Assembly (NCBI RefSeq): GCF_023115465.1 | Contig: NZ_CP096034.1 | Span: 992,001-1,056,000 of the forward strand | Length of the DNA: 64,000 bases | Origin: Gottfriedia acidiceleris | Lineage (GTDB): Bacteria > Bacillota > Bacilli > Bacillales > Bacillaceae_G | Direction of reading: 5' to 3' | In this document: positions 9,585-18,271 of the stretch, in pieces | How the letters are laid out: each line of letters begins with the position of its first letter | How positions within the stretch are numbered: position 1 is the first letter of the stretch | Program-made: the position numbers and the translations under genes | Notes under the pieces: generated by a model | What the model was told of the DNA's origin: nothing | Database searches by the model: none | The model's input: only the letters and a program-made list of their open reading frames with translations

Positions 9585-11153
9585 TTGCCAATACCACCAG
9601 GCCCAACAAGTTCACCATTATTTCCATTTCCGCCTAGTCCAACAGGTCCAACTGGAGCAGCATTACCACCAGGACCAGCAGTACCTCCAGGTCCATCAGG
9701 CCCAGTAGTTCCAACAGGTCCAACAGGTCCAGTAGGTCCAACAGGTCCAGTAGGTCCGACAGGTCCACAAGGCCCAGCAGGAGCAACAGGTCCAGCAGGA
9801 GCAACAGGTCCAGCGGGAGCAACAGGTCCAGCGGGAGCAACAGGTCCAGCGGGAGCAACAGGTCCAGCAGGAGCAACAGGTCCAGCGGGAGCAACAGGTC
9901 CAGCGGGAGCAACAGGTCCAGCGGGAGCAACAGGTCCAGCAGGAGCAACAGGTCCAACAGGAGCAACAGGTCCAGCGGGAGCAACAGGAGCAGACGGAGC
10001 AACAGGCCCAACAGGAGCAACAGGTCCAGCGGGAGCAACAGGAGCAGACGGAGCAACAGGCCCAGCAGGAGCAACAGGTCCAGCGGGAGCAACAGGAGCA
10101 GATGGAGCGACAGGTCCAGCGGGAGCAACAGGTCCAGCGGGAGCAACAGGAGCAGACGGAGCGACAGGCCCAGCGGGAGCAACAGGCCCACAAGGTCCAA
10201 CAGGAGCAACAGGCCCAGCAGGAGCAACAGGTCCAGCGGGAGCAACAGGAGCAGACGGAGCGACAGGTCCAGCAGGAGCAACAGGCCCAGCGGGAGCAAC
10301 AGGTCCAGCGGGAGCAACAGGAGCAGATGGAGCGACAGGCCCAGCAGGAGCAACAGGAGCAGACGGAGCGACAGGCCCAGCGGGAGCAACAGGTCCAGCG
10401 GGAGCAACAGGAGCAGACGGAGCGACAGGTCCAGCAGGAGCAACAGGCCCAGCGGGAGCAACAGGTCCAGCGGGAGCAACAGGAGCAGACGGAGCGACAG
10501 GTCCAGCAGGAGCAACAGGCCCAGCGGGAGCAACAGGTCCAGCGGGAGCAACAGGAGCAGATGGAGCGACAGGCCCAGCAGGAGCAACAGGAGCAGACGG
10601 AGCGACAGGCCCAGCGGGAGCGACAGGCCCAGCGGGAGCAACAGGTCCAGCGGGAGCAACAGGAGCAGACGGAGCGACAGGCCCAGCAGGAGCAACAGGT
10701 CCAGCGGGAACAACAGGCACAATTGCAGCATTTGCTCATATCTTTAATGTAGGCGCTCAAACAATAGCAACAGGTAATCCAGTTTCTTTTGATACGAATG
10801 GAACTATTTCAGGAACGGACATTGCTCATGTAGCAGGTTCACCAGATATTTCACTCGCTCAAAATCACAATTATCAGGTTCTTTATACTTTTGTTGGTGA
10901 TGCATCTGTTTCAGATGTTTCAGTTCATTTTACTTTAGCAGGTACAGATATTCCTGGAAGTGGATTTACTGATCCAAGTTCCGCAGGCTTAGTCACTGCT
11001 TCTCAAGGTTCAGGTGAATTTATTATTAGTACTGTTGGACAAATTGCGCCAACTGATTTAAATATGGTTGTCGACAGTACTACAGACATCACTTTCCCAG
11101 CTCAGGATGCTAATCATCCAAATATTAGTATCGTTATAATTGAGCTGAGCTAA
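9585..11153 (+). CDS. Exosporium collagen-like protein with long GAT(G/D) repeat stalk
   Basis: A 522-residue protein from TTG at 9585, chosen over an in-frame ATG at 9504 because GGAGGTG lies 8 bases upstream of the TTG. The start also mirrors the first collagen-like gene (TTG CCA). The proline-rich N-terminus ([17 protein letters not shown]) is followed by about 355 residues of Gly-X-Y repeats, GATGPA interspersed with GATGAD blocks. The C-terminal ~145 residues ([18 protein letters not shown] to the end) look like the beta-rich trimerising domain of BclA/C1q-like spore proteins ([13 protein letters not shown]). Likely an exosporium filament protein. Asp-bearing triplets every 27-54 bases set this stalk apart from that of its neighbour. 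Confidence 0.85.
   Translation: MPIPPGPTSSPLFPFPPSPTGPTGAALPPGPAVPPGPSGPVVPTGPTGPVGPTGPVGPTGPQGPAGATGPAGATGPAGATGPAGATGPAGATGPAGATGPAGATGPAGATGPAGATGPAGATGPTGATGPAGATGADGATGPTGATGPAGATGADGATGPAGATGPAGATGADGATGPAGATGPAGATGADGATGPAGATGPQGPTGATGPAGATGPAGATGADGATGPAGATGPAGATGPAGATGADGATGPAGATGADGATGPAGATGPAGATGADGATGPAGATGPAGATGPAGATGADGATGPAGATGPAGATGPAGATGADGATGPAGATGADGATGPAGATGPAGATGPAGATGADGATGPAGATGPAGTTGTIAAFAHIFNVGAQTIATGNPVSFDTNGTISGTDIAHVAGSPDISLAQNHNYQVLYTFVGDASVSDVSVHFTLAGTDIPGSGFTDPSSAGLVTASQGSGEFIISTVGQIAPTDLNMVVDSTTDITFPAQDANHPNISIVIIELS
9645..10714 (+). repeat. Collagen triplet repeat array with higher-order units, second gene
   Basis: More than 1 kb of tandem 9-base triplet units. 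Blocks of GATGAD recur among GATGPA at regular distances, and a longer arrangement (two GAD blocks separated by one GPA unit, then a run of GPA) appears at least twice around 10320-10640. This points to segmental duplication inside the array. Confidence 0.9.
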
Positions 11154-11165
11154 TTTAAGACTTGG

Positions 11166-11198
11166 AATCCGTTGTAAATACAACGGATTTTTTTTTTA
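11166..11198 (+). terminator. Terminator of the second collagen-like gene
   Basis: Perfect stem AATCCGTTG / CAACGGATT with a 6-base loop and nine T residues, just after the stop. Confidence 0.92.
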
Positions 11199-11483
11199 GA
11201 AAGATTAGGAGGAAATATTTATTACAAAACATTTAGTAATAACAAAATATTCCAAGTTTGAATATGTTAATTAAGGTGATTGACAAAAATAAAATAATTT
11301 TTATGGATATGTTCTTTGTAATAAGAATATTAAAATTGCTGTTTGAAAATGAAACAGACTTTATTATTTTAGAAAACACATAATAGATAGACTATATTAC
11401 TCTCTATAAAAGTTATAATGAAATTTTTATAAAGAAAAGGATGTCTACTTTTAAAGCGATTCTAAGAAGGTGTTTAATGAAGA
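11199..11483. other. AT-rich intergenic region before the glycosyltransferase
   Basis: No gene is supported here. A TTGACA at 11279-11284 could be a -35 box, but a convincing -10 is not seen at the right distance. A five-codon ORF (ATG at 11477, MKNEN) overlaps the next gene's start; its AAGAAGG ribosome binding site lies closer to it than to the glycosyltransferase ATG. Confidence 0.4.
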
Positions 11484-12860
11484 ATGAAAACTAGTATTAT
11501 TATTTTGACTTATAATCAGCTCGAGGTATCGAAAAAATGCTTTGAAAGTCTTGCGAAATATACAAAGGAAGATGAAGTAGAAATTATTGTTATTGATAAT
11601 GGCTCGACTGATGGAACTCGAGAATATTTAAAAAGTAATCCTTCCTTTATTACAATCTTTAATGAAATAAATATGGGGTTTGCTAAAGGTTGTAATCAAG
11701 GAATTGAAGTCGCTACAGGTGATAATTTGTTATTTTTAAATAATGATACAATTGTTACAGAAAATTGGTTAGATGCAATGCTGACTCTTTTATATAGTAA
11801 TGATAAAATTGGCATGGTTGGGCCAGTAAGTAATTATGTGAGTGGATTGCAGCGAATTAATGTTGATTATCAAAATGATCAAGAAATTAATGAATTTTCA
11901 TTAAGGTATTGTGCAAGTGTAAAAGGAATGTCTAAGCAAGTATTAAGATTAGTAGGATTTTGTTTATTAGTTAGACGTGAATTAATTGATCGATTAGTAG
12001 GATTTGATGAAAGATTTAAACTAGGTTCATTTGAAGATGATGATATTTGTTTAAGAGCTATTTTAGAAGGATATGAATTGCATATTGCATTAGATTCATT
12101 TGTTCATCATTATGGGCACATGACGTTCAACGGAAATAGTGATATTAATATAAATCACTTATATATTGAAAATAGAATGAAGTATATTGAAAAGTGGGGA
12201 AATAATTTAATCGATATTGGGTATCCGAAGACGGAAATTATTGAAATTGTACCACGTAACATAAATAATGTTTTAGAAGTTGGTTGTTTAGCTGGCGCAA
12301 CAGGTCTAGAAATTAAAAATCTATACAAATGTGAATTATATGGAACAGAAAGTGATTCAGAATTATCCTCAATTGCATCACAATTTTATAAGAGGGTTGA
12401 GACAATCAGTATTGACGAAGTATCCCGCAGTTATCCTGAGGCGTTTTTTGATTTAATCATAATTGATAATATTGTTAACCATCTTATAGATCCTTGGAGT
12501 TTCGTAAAAGAAATCACTCATCTATTAAAACCATCTGGCTCAATTATTTGTAGAGTTCCAAATGTTTCCCATGGTGAAGTTCTCTTTCAATTATTACAAG
12601 GTCAATGGAATTATATTCACGCAGGAATATTGAAAAAAGAAAATATTAGATTTTTCACGCCTCAAACAATTGATACACTATTTCCAACTGATCAATTTGA
12701 AGTGACAACAAAAAAGAATGAAAATATAAATGTAGGTTTAAATATTAAGTTGTTTTTTGAAGAAGTAGTTCATTTAGCTCATAGTTTTGGAATTAATCTT
12801 GATCAACTATCTTCAAATCTTGAAATTTATAATATGCTCTTATTAATAAGGAAAAAATGA
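11484..12860 (+). CDS. Bifunctional family 2 glycosyltransferase / SAM-dependent methyltransferase
   Basis: A 458-residue fusion. Residues 1-~225 are a GT-A family 2 glycosyltransferase: SIIILTYNQLEVSKKCFES, the nucleotide-binding VIDNGSTDGT, a DxD-like LFLNNDT and the acceptor-site region LGSFEDDDICLRA. Residues ~250-400 are a class I methyltransferase (NVLEVGCLAGATGLEIK, LIIIDNIVNHLIDPWSF, LKPSGSIICRVPN). Such fusions build methylated sugars on surface glycoproteins or polymers. Directly downstream of two threonine-rich collagen-like proteins, the likeliest job is decorating the exosporium stalk; this is inferred from position. The ATG lies 13 bases from the nearest AAGAAGG, a wide spacing. 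Confidence 0.85.
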   Translation: MKTSIIILTYNQLEVSKKCFESLAKYTKEDEVEIIVIDNGSTDGTREYLKSNPSFITIFNEINMGFAKGCNQGIEVATGDNLLFLNNDTIVTENWLDAMLTLLYSNDKIGMVGPVSNYVSGLQRINVDYQNDQEINEFSLRYCASVKGMSKQVLRLVGFCLLVRRELIDRLVGFDERFKLGSFEDDDICLRAILEGYELHIALDSFVHHYGHMTFNGNSDININHLYIENRMKYIEKWGNNLIDIGYPKTEIIEIVPRNINNVLEVGCLAGATGLEIKNLYKCELYGTESDSELSSIASQFYKRVETISIDEVSRSYPEAFFDLIIIDNIVNHLIDPWSFVKEITHLLKPSGSIICRVPNVSHGEVLFQLLQGQWNYIHAGILKKENIRFFTPQTIDTLFPTDQFEVTTKKNENINVGLNIKLFFEEVVHLAHSFGINLDQLSSNLEIYNMLLLIRKK

Positions 12861-12882
12861 TTAAAAGGCAGTTGAGGGGTCC

Positions 12883-13941
12883 TCATCTGCCTTCGTTATT
12901 TAATCTATTTGAAAAATATTCTCTATTTGAGAGAATACTAGGATGTGTTGGGTAAAAATAATAAGCTAATTCATTGTGCTCATTTGCAAGGCGAAATTCA
13001 CCTATTCTGTCATAGCAAACCGCCAGCTGTAAATGTGGTAGCCAAGTAGTACATGATGGGTTATGAAGAATCAAACGATTGTTAACCTTATTTAAGGTTG
13101 CTTCTTTATACCAATAAATAGCTGAATCAAAATTATTTTTCTCAAAAAATGTATAAGCCAATCTACAACATGTTTCTGGATGAGTATTACCATATTTAAG
13201 AGCTCTTAATAACCAAGTAGTTTCTAAGTCTGTTAGATTAAGCTCATGATAGCTATTAGCAATATAATGACAAGCAAGGATATTATGTTCTTCAAATGGC
13301 TGATTTAATCGCAAAAATTTTAAAAAATACTTTATTGATTGGTCATGTTGATAATCTGAACTTAACTCTTTTGCATAATAAAAAAAATCCATTGTTGAAA
13401 GATTTAGGTTGTTACTTAACATTTCTTCATATATTCGAATATTTTCTTTTGTATTTTGTGTGAGAGGAAGATCTGTTATAACAAGATTAGTAGAAAATGA
13501 TTTAGAGGTTTGTTCATTTTTCATATTCAGTGAATGACTATTTGAACTTAATTTTTTAAATAATCGTCTGATTTTTTGTTTACTTTTTACATTCCAACCG
13601 ATTTGATAATCGAAAGCTACATTATAAACTTCGTTGTTTATTGACTGTTTTAGCTTAGAAAATTTTAAACTGTCATTTTCTAGTAAAACTTCACTGTGGT
13701 TTAGTAAAAGTATAAAGTCTTTTGTTGCCAATGATTTTGAAAAATTTAATGCAGCTATTTCATCGACACCATCAAAAACATGGATTTGCTCTGTAAACTG
13801 TCTTGCTAGCTCAATCGTTCGATCGTGGGAATTCATATCAACGATGATAATTTCATCAACTAGGCTACTCACTGAACTAAGACATCGTTCAATTGTGGCT
13901 TCATTATTTTGTACAACCATGCATAAACTGACTGTGATCAA
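12883..13941 (-). CDS. Family 2 glycosyltransferase-like protein with TPR-type C-terminus, catalytic motifs degenerate
   Basis: A 352-residue protein from a TTG start (AAGGGTG upstream). The N-terminal ~110 residues are clearly homologous to the paralogue at 14094-15179 (SLCMVVQNNEATIERCLSSV). Where the paralogue has IDTGSTDKT this protein has VDMNSHDRT, and the metal-binding DADD of the paralogue is replaced by NHSE. AARN is also changed to AALN. The C-terminal ~170 residues are helical repeats (YYAKELSSDYQHDQSIKYF, ACHYIANSYHELN), as in the paralogue. It is probably a non-catalytic partner or a diverging duplicate. It is convergent with the bifunctional glycosyltransferase. Confidence 0.8.
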   Translation of the reverse strand: MITVSLCMVVQNNEATIERCLSSVSSLVDEIIIVDMNSHDRTIELARQFTEQIHVFDGVDEIAALNFSKSLATKDFILLLNHSEVLLENDSLKFSKLKQSINNEVYNVAFDYQIGWNVKSKQKIRRLFKKLSSNSHSLNMKNEQTSKSFSTNLVITDLPLTQNTKENIRIYEEMLSNNLNLSTMDFFYYAKELSSDYQHDQSIKYFLKFLRLNQPFEEHNILACHYIANSYHELNLTDLETTWLLRALKYGNTHPETCCRLAYTFFEKNNFDSAIYWYKEATLNKVNNRLILHNPSCTTWLPHLQLAVCYDRIGEFRLANEHNELAYYFYPTHPSILSNREYFSNRLNNEGR

Positions 13942-14093
13942 GCTATCACCCTTTTCTATAATTTTGATTTAGTATTAAATGATTGATGATATCTTAATGT
14001 TGATTTACTTAATTAGTAGTTTCAAAATCATCTTTTGTGCCTACTAAACAGATAGGATCCAGGAAATACATCGTTAGAAGGTAGTAAGGGTAG

Positions 14094-15179
14094 TTATTGT
14101 TCTTTAAAATAAGAGCGGAAATACTCTTGGTTGTGTAGAACAGATGGATTATTGGGAACATAACTTGCAGCTATCTCATTATATTTTCTAGCAGTTAGTT
14201 GATCACCTAATCGACTATAGCAAAGACATAACTGTAGATTAGGTAACCAAGTGTAACAAGCTTGATTTATAAAAGGACTACTTTTAGGAACATCAACAAG
14301 AGTAGCGAGTTTATACCACGAAATTGCACGTGTGTAATCACCTTGTTGAAGATAAACAAATCCTAATCGACAGCAGTTTTCTCCACGTGGTCCATCATAA
14401 TAAAATGATCTTAGGCAACTACTAATTGCTTTTTCCCATTCGTTTATATTTAAATAGCAGTCTGCCATTTTTCCGCAAGCTTGAATATTATCCTCGTACC
14501 AGCCTTTTCCTTCATCAAGAAACAATTCATACCATTCAATTGCCTTTTCAAATAGCTGATGATCTACGCATTCATTTGCATAATAGTATTTGTCACGTGG
14601 ACTTAATTCGTTTCCTGAAGAAATCGCATTTTCATAAATTTTTAAATTGCGATCAGAATACTCTTTGTCTTTTTGATGAATAATTGCGGCATCCGATTGA
14701 ATAATTTCGCCATAAACCTCTAAATATTCATGAACGAAACCAATCCATTTAAAGTTTCTTTCTCGCTTAACGATTCGATTCCGTACAGAACTAAAGCTCG
14801 GATTACCATTTTCATCGAAAGCTAGATGATATTTCATTCCGACAGCGTCGACGTTTTTAGTTAATGTCTTTTTTAATTTAAGTAATTTTTTCGCATTTTC
14901 ATCAGTGATAATATCATCAGCATCTAGCCACATAATATAATCCTTCGTTGCCTTAGAAAAGGAAAAATTTCTTGCCGCTGAAAAATCATTGATCCAAGTA
15001 AAATCATATATTGAATTTGTAAACTTTTTAGCTATTTCCTTTGTTTTGTCTGTTGAACCAGTATCAATAATGACAATTTCGTCTACTATATTAGATACAG
15101 ATGATAAACATCTGGAAAGTACAGCTTCTTCATTTTTTACAATCATACAAAGGCTTAAAGTTATTGGTTTTTTTTTCAT
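14094..15179 (-). CDS. Family 2 glycosyltransferase with TPR-like C-terminal domain
   Basis: A 361-residue protein. ATG at 15179 is preferred over GTG at 15188 because GAGGTGG sits 5-6 bases upstream of the ATG. The GT2 domain is intact: SLCMIVKNEEAVLSRCLSSV, VIIDTGSTDKT, NDFSAARNFSFSKA and the metal-binding MWLDADD. The C-terminal half holds tetratricopeptide-like helical pairs (YYANECVDHQLFEKAIEWYE, CGKMADCYLNINEWEKAI). This architecture is common in Firmicute enzymes that glycosylate proteins or peptides in the cytoplasm. Its position beside collagen-like spore genes suggests the same targets, by inference. The gene is the upstream member of a tandem pair with the degenerate copy. Confidence 0.87.
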   Translation of the reverse strand: MKKKPITLSLCMIVKNEEAVLSRCLSSVSNIVDEIVIIDTGSTDKTKEIAKKFTNSIYDFTWINDFSAARNFSFSKATKDYIMWLDADDIITDENAKKLLKLKKTLTKNVDAVGMKYHLAFDENGNPSFSSVRNRIVKRERNFKWIGFVHEYLEVYGEIIQSDAAIIHQKDKEYSDRNLKIYENAISSGNELSPRDKYYYANECVDHQLFEKAIEWYELFLDEGKGWYEDNIQACGKMADCYLNINEWEKAISSCLRSFYYDGPRGENCCRLGFVYLQQGDYTRAISWYKLATLVDVPKSSPFINQACYTWLPNLQLCLCYSRLGDQLTARKYNEIAASYVPNNPSVLHNQEYFRSYFKEQ

Positions 15180-15334
15180 GAATTCCACCTCAATTTCTAT
15201 GTTATTAAGGTTGTCAACAAATGGTGCAATTCATAAAGTTCAAAAAAAGATTAATGTTGAATTTCTACAGTAGATATGATTAAATGGAAAAAATGAATAT
15301 TGAAAATTTTTAGATGAAGAGAGTAATCTTATTT

Positions 15335-15543
15335 TGATTCTAGTAGAGAGTTGGGGATGGTGGAAGCCTAACAGAACGAATAAGATGAAGCGCACTTCGG
15401 AGAAGCAGTCTGAATTAATAGTAGGACTTTGCCGGGGAAGACCTCGTTAACAAATTTTAAAGTTGGTTCAATATATTTGAACAATTAGAGTGGTACCGCG
15501 GATTAGTTAAACCCGTCTCTTATGATAGAGACGGGTTTTTTAT
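15335..15543 (+). promoter_or_regulatory. T-box riboswitch of argS
   Basis: The conserved T-box AGAGTGGTACCGCGG lies at 15487-15501 and the terminator stem ACCCGTCTCT / AGAGACGGGT at 15511-15536 is followed by T residues. A candidate specifier CGA (Arg) occurs in the context GAACGAATA at 15377-15379, after a GGTGGAAGCC distal-loop motif. Uncharged tRNA-Arg should switch on the downstream synthetase. Confidence 0.92.
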
Positions 15544-15565
15544 ATTTTGGAGAGGATTGATCATA

Positions 15566-17254
15566 ATGAATTATGTAAACATGTATAGCGAACAAATTGA
15601 AAAAGCTTTAAATGGATCACTAACTTTAACTGAAATTAACTCACTTATCGAAAAACCGAATTATGCAGATCAAGGTGATTTAGCATTTCCTTGTTTCCAA
15701 TTAGCAAAAGCATTAAAAAAATCGCCAATCATGATTGCAATGGAAATTGCACCACAGATTAATCATGATTTAATTGAAAAAGTAGAAGCGAACGGCCCGT
15801 ACGTAAACTGCTTTTTGAATAAAAAGCTAGTAAGTAAGCAAGTAATTGAATTAGTTCTTGGTCAAGGGAAGGAATATGGAAATCAAGTAATTGGTGAAGA
15901 CAAAACAGTTGCGATTGATTGTTCCTCTCCAAATATTGCAAAGCCATTTTCGATGGGGCACTTGCGTTCTACAATGATTGGAAATTCAATTGCTAAAATA
16001 GCTGAAAAAAATGGGTATAAAGCAATAAAAATTAATCACCTGGGAGACTGGGGAACTCAGTTTGGTAAATTAATTGTTGCTTATAAACTTTGGGGTAATC
16101 AAGACGCAGTAAAAGAAAATCCAATCAAAGAACTTTTAAAATTATATGTTAAATTTCATGAAGAAGTTGAAAAAGAGCCTCAACTAGAGGAAGAAGCTAG
16201 AAGCTGGTTTAAGCAATTAGAGGAAAAAAATGAAGAAGCCCTGCACTTATGGAAGTGGTTCCGTGACGAGTCTCTTAAAGAATTCATGTTAGTTTATGAT
16301 TTATTAGGTGTTAATTTTGATAGTTTTAATGGAGAAGCGTTTTACAATGATAAAATGGAACGAATTATTGAACTTCTTGAGCAAAAAAATCTTTTAGTAG
16401 AATCTGAAGGTGCTGATGTAGTTGAATTAACTGAAAAGGAATTACCACCATGCTTAATTAGAAAATCTGATGGAGCTACACTGTATGCAACAAGAGATTT
16501 AGCAGCTGCACTTTATCGTAAAGAAACTTATGATTTTGATAAAGCAGTGTATGTTGTAGGTGGAGAACAAGCATTGCATTTTGAGCAAGTATTTACAGTT
16601 TTGAAGAAAATGGGTTACGAATGGGCGAATGAAATGGTACATGTTCCATTCGGCTTAATCTTACAAAATGGTAAAAAAATGTCTACGCGAAAAGGGAAAA
16701 TTGTTCTTTTAGAAGAGGTAATTGAGGAAGCGATTAGTTTAGCTAGTCAAAATATTGCAGAAAAAAATCCAACATTAAAAAATAAAGAAGAAGTTGCTAA
16801 TATGGTTGGAGTCGGTGCGATCATTTTCCAAGATTTAAAAAATGACCGTATGAATAACATCGAATTTTCACTTGAGCAGATGCTTAAATTTGAAGGTGAA
16901 ACCGGACCATATGTACAATACTCAATTGCGAGAACAAATTCAATTTTAGATAAAGCTACATCATCGGATTTAAATAATCAAGATGGACTGGATGATTCAT
17001 ATAGTTGGGACATCATAAAACATATACTCGAGTTCCCTAACAAAGTAGCGCGTAGTTTTGAACAATTTGAACCATCTGTCATTGCTAAATATACAATAGA
17101 CTTGGCACAAAGCTTCAATAAATATTATGGAAATACTCATATTCTAACAAATGATGATCAATTAGAGAGTAGATTAGCATTAATTAAAGTTGTTTCCATT
17201 GTTTTAGAAGAAGGACTAAGATTATTGGGAATTCGTGCACCAAAAGAAATGTAA
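15566..17254 (+). CDS. argS: Arginyl-tRNA synthetase, T-box regulated
   Basis: A 562-residue class I synthetase. ATG at 15566 is chosen over TTG at 15557 because GGAGAGG lies 10 bases before the ATG. An N-terminal Add-1 domain (~1-100) precedes the catalytic core. The HIGH-type motif appears as SMGHLRST and the KMSKS-type motif as KMSTRKGK. The C-terminal DALR-type anticodon domain begins near ARSFEQFEPS. It attaches arginine to tRNA-Arg. Some Bacillus species carry two argS genes, one of them T-box controlled; whether a second exists here cannot be seen from this window. It is a single-gene unit with its own leader and terminator. Confidence 0.95.
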   Translation: MNYVNMYSEQIEKALNGSLTLTEINSLIEKPNYADQGDLAFPCFQLAKALKKSPIMIAMEIAPQINHDLIEKVEANGPYVNCFLNKKLVSKQVIELVLGQGKEYGNQVIGEDKTVAIDCSSPNIAKPFSMGHLRSTMIGNSIAKIAEKNGYKAIKINHLGDWGTQFGKLIVAYKLWGNQDAVKENPIKELLKLYVKFHEEVEKEPQLEEEARSWFKQLEEKNEEALHLWKWFRDESLKEFMLVYDLLGVNFDSFNGEAFYNDKMERIIELLEQKNLLVESEGADVVELTEKELPPCLIRKSDGATLYATRDLAAALYRKETYDFDKAVYVVGGEQALHFEQVFTVLKKMGYEWANEMVHVPFGLILQNGKKMSTRKGKIVLLEEVIEEAISLASQNIAEKNPTLKNKEEVANMVGVGAIIFQDLKNDRMNNIEFSLEQMLKFEGETGPYVQYSIARTNSILDKATSSDLNNQDGLDDSYSWDIIKHILEFPNKVARSFEQFEPSVIAKYTIDLAQSFNKYYGNTHILTNDDQLESRLALIKVVSIVLEEGLRLLGIRAPKEM

Positions 17255-17257
17255 AAT

Positions 17258-17302
17258 AACAGGTATTGAAGAAATTTTTATCTTCAATACCTGTTTTCTT
17301 TT
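17258..17302 (+). terminator. Terminator of argS
   Basis: Perfect 15-base arms AACAGGTATTGAAGA / TCTTCAATACCTGTT around an 8-base loop, then a T-rich tail. Confidence 0.9.
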
Positions 17303-17446
17303 TTGATTTGATCGTAGAACGCAGGAAGACAGTCTTTCTAATTTTTATTACATATAAATAGTTATGTAAGGGTTTTGATTAACAATGTATCCAAATGAAA
17401 AAGGTTTAACGTAGTCTAAGAAAACAATTAAAATTTAAAAGTTTTA

Positions 17447-17476
17447 TTGAAAATGATTATCATTTACATTTATAAT
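17447..17476 (+). promoter_or_regulatory. Promoter with Fur box before the nitroreductase gene
   Basis: TTGAAA (17447-17452) and TATAAT (17471-17476) are spaced by 18 bases. Between them lies GAAAATGATTATCATTTAC (17449-17467), which matches 15 of 19 positions of the Fur consensus. Iron-loaded Fur binding here would block RNA polymerase, so the gene should be induced by iron starvation. Confidence 0.75.
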
Positions 17477-17512
17477 GAATTTAAAATATTTAGAGAATAA
17501 GGGGAATGTTCA

Positions 17513-18109
17513 ATGTCGATATTAAATTTTATTAAAGCTAGAAGAACGATTAGAGATACAAAAAAGGATCCAATTAATATGAAAGATTTAATGGAGCTAC
17601 TTGAAGCAGCATCTTATGCTCCTTTCCACAGTAAAGAAGAGCCTTGGCACTTCATTATGGTTTCAGAAGAAAAAGAAAAAGAATATTATGCTTCAAAAAT
17701 TGTAGATAGCTACGAAAGAATGGAATTAACTGAAACATATACAGTTGAGAAAATTAAAAAATCAACGGAATTCTTTAAAACATATATCATCGACACACCA
17801 ATGCATTTAATTATAACGACAGACCACTCTGAACATGAAAAGAAAAATTTAGAAGCGATTGGCGCAACCTGTGCATTTGTTCAAAATTTACAATTAGCAG
17901 CTTGGGAAAAAAATATTGGAATGGTATGGCGAACAAATCCTTATATTTTTGATAAACAATTTTACAAAGAGATGGGTATTCCTGAAACGCGAAAAATTTT
18001 AGGAGCTCTTCATATCGGTTATATTAATTCAATGCCAAAAGGAACAAAGAAGAGAAAACATCCAAGTGAATGGACTTCGAAGTTAAGTCAAAATATTACA
18101 CTTTCTTAA
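17513..18109 (+). CDS. Nitroreductase-family flavoprotein, probably Fur regulated
   Basis: A 198-residue member of the nitroreductase fold. It has the N-terminal FMN-binding start IKARRTIRDTK, the second helix SYAPFHSKEEPWHF, and the C-terminal LGALHIGYIN. Members use NAD(P)H and FMN to reduce nitro compounds, quinones or other acceptors in the cytoplasm; the substrate cannot be predicted. The ribosome binding site AAGGGGAA precedes the ATG. A Fur box in the promoter suggests a role in iron metabolism, such as flavin-dependent ferric reduction, but that is inference. The gene is monocistronic and followed by a terminator. Confidence 0.85.
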   Translation: MSILNFIKARRTIRDTKKDPINMKDLMELLEAASYAPFHSKEEPWHFIMVSEEKEKEYYASKIVDSYERMELTETYTVEKIKKSTEFFKTYIIDTPMHLIITTDHSEHEKKNLEAIGATCAFVQNLQLAAWEKNIGMVWRTNPYIFDKQFYKEMGIPETRKILGALHIGYINSMPKGTKKRKHPSEWTSKLSQNITLS

Positions 18110-18127
18110 ACAAATAATATGACATTT

Positions 18128-18164
18128 AGAGTGATGTATAAAATAGATGCATTACTCTTTTTTT
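18128..18164 (+). terminator. Terminator of the nitroreductase gene
   Basis: AGAGTGATGTAT / ATGCATTACTCT pairs with wobble pairs and is followed by seven T residues. Confidence 0.85.
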
Positions 18165-18271
18165 AATTACCTAATATTTACCAAAAATTAAGTAGCTTAA
18201 TTCGACACATTTTTTAAAATTTTTTAATTATAATCCATTTTGAAAGGCATTATTTTAGGGAGGAATTAATA

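Noticed and set aside
8194-10714. CRISPR-like tandem repeats
   Set aside because: The units are contiguous coding triplets without spacers and no cas genes are present.
9581-10760. Minus-strand frames of more than 350 codons, including Cys/Trp-rich ones, across the second collagen-like gene
   Set aside because: Same cause: short tandem DNA units open every frame. The plus frame has the start signal, promoter, terminator and a folded C-terminal domain.
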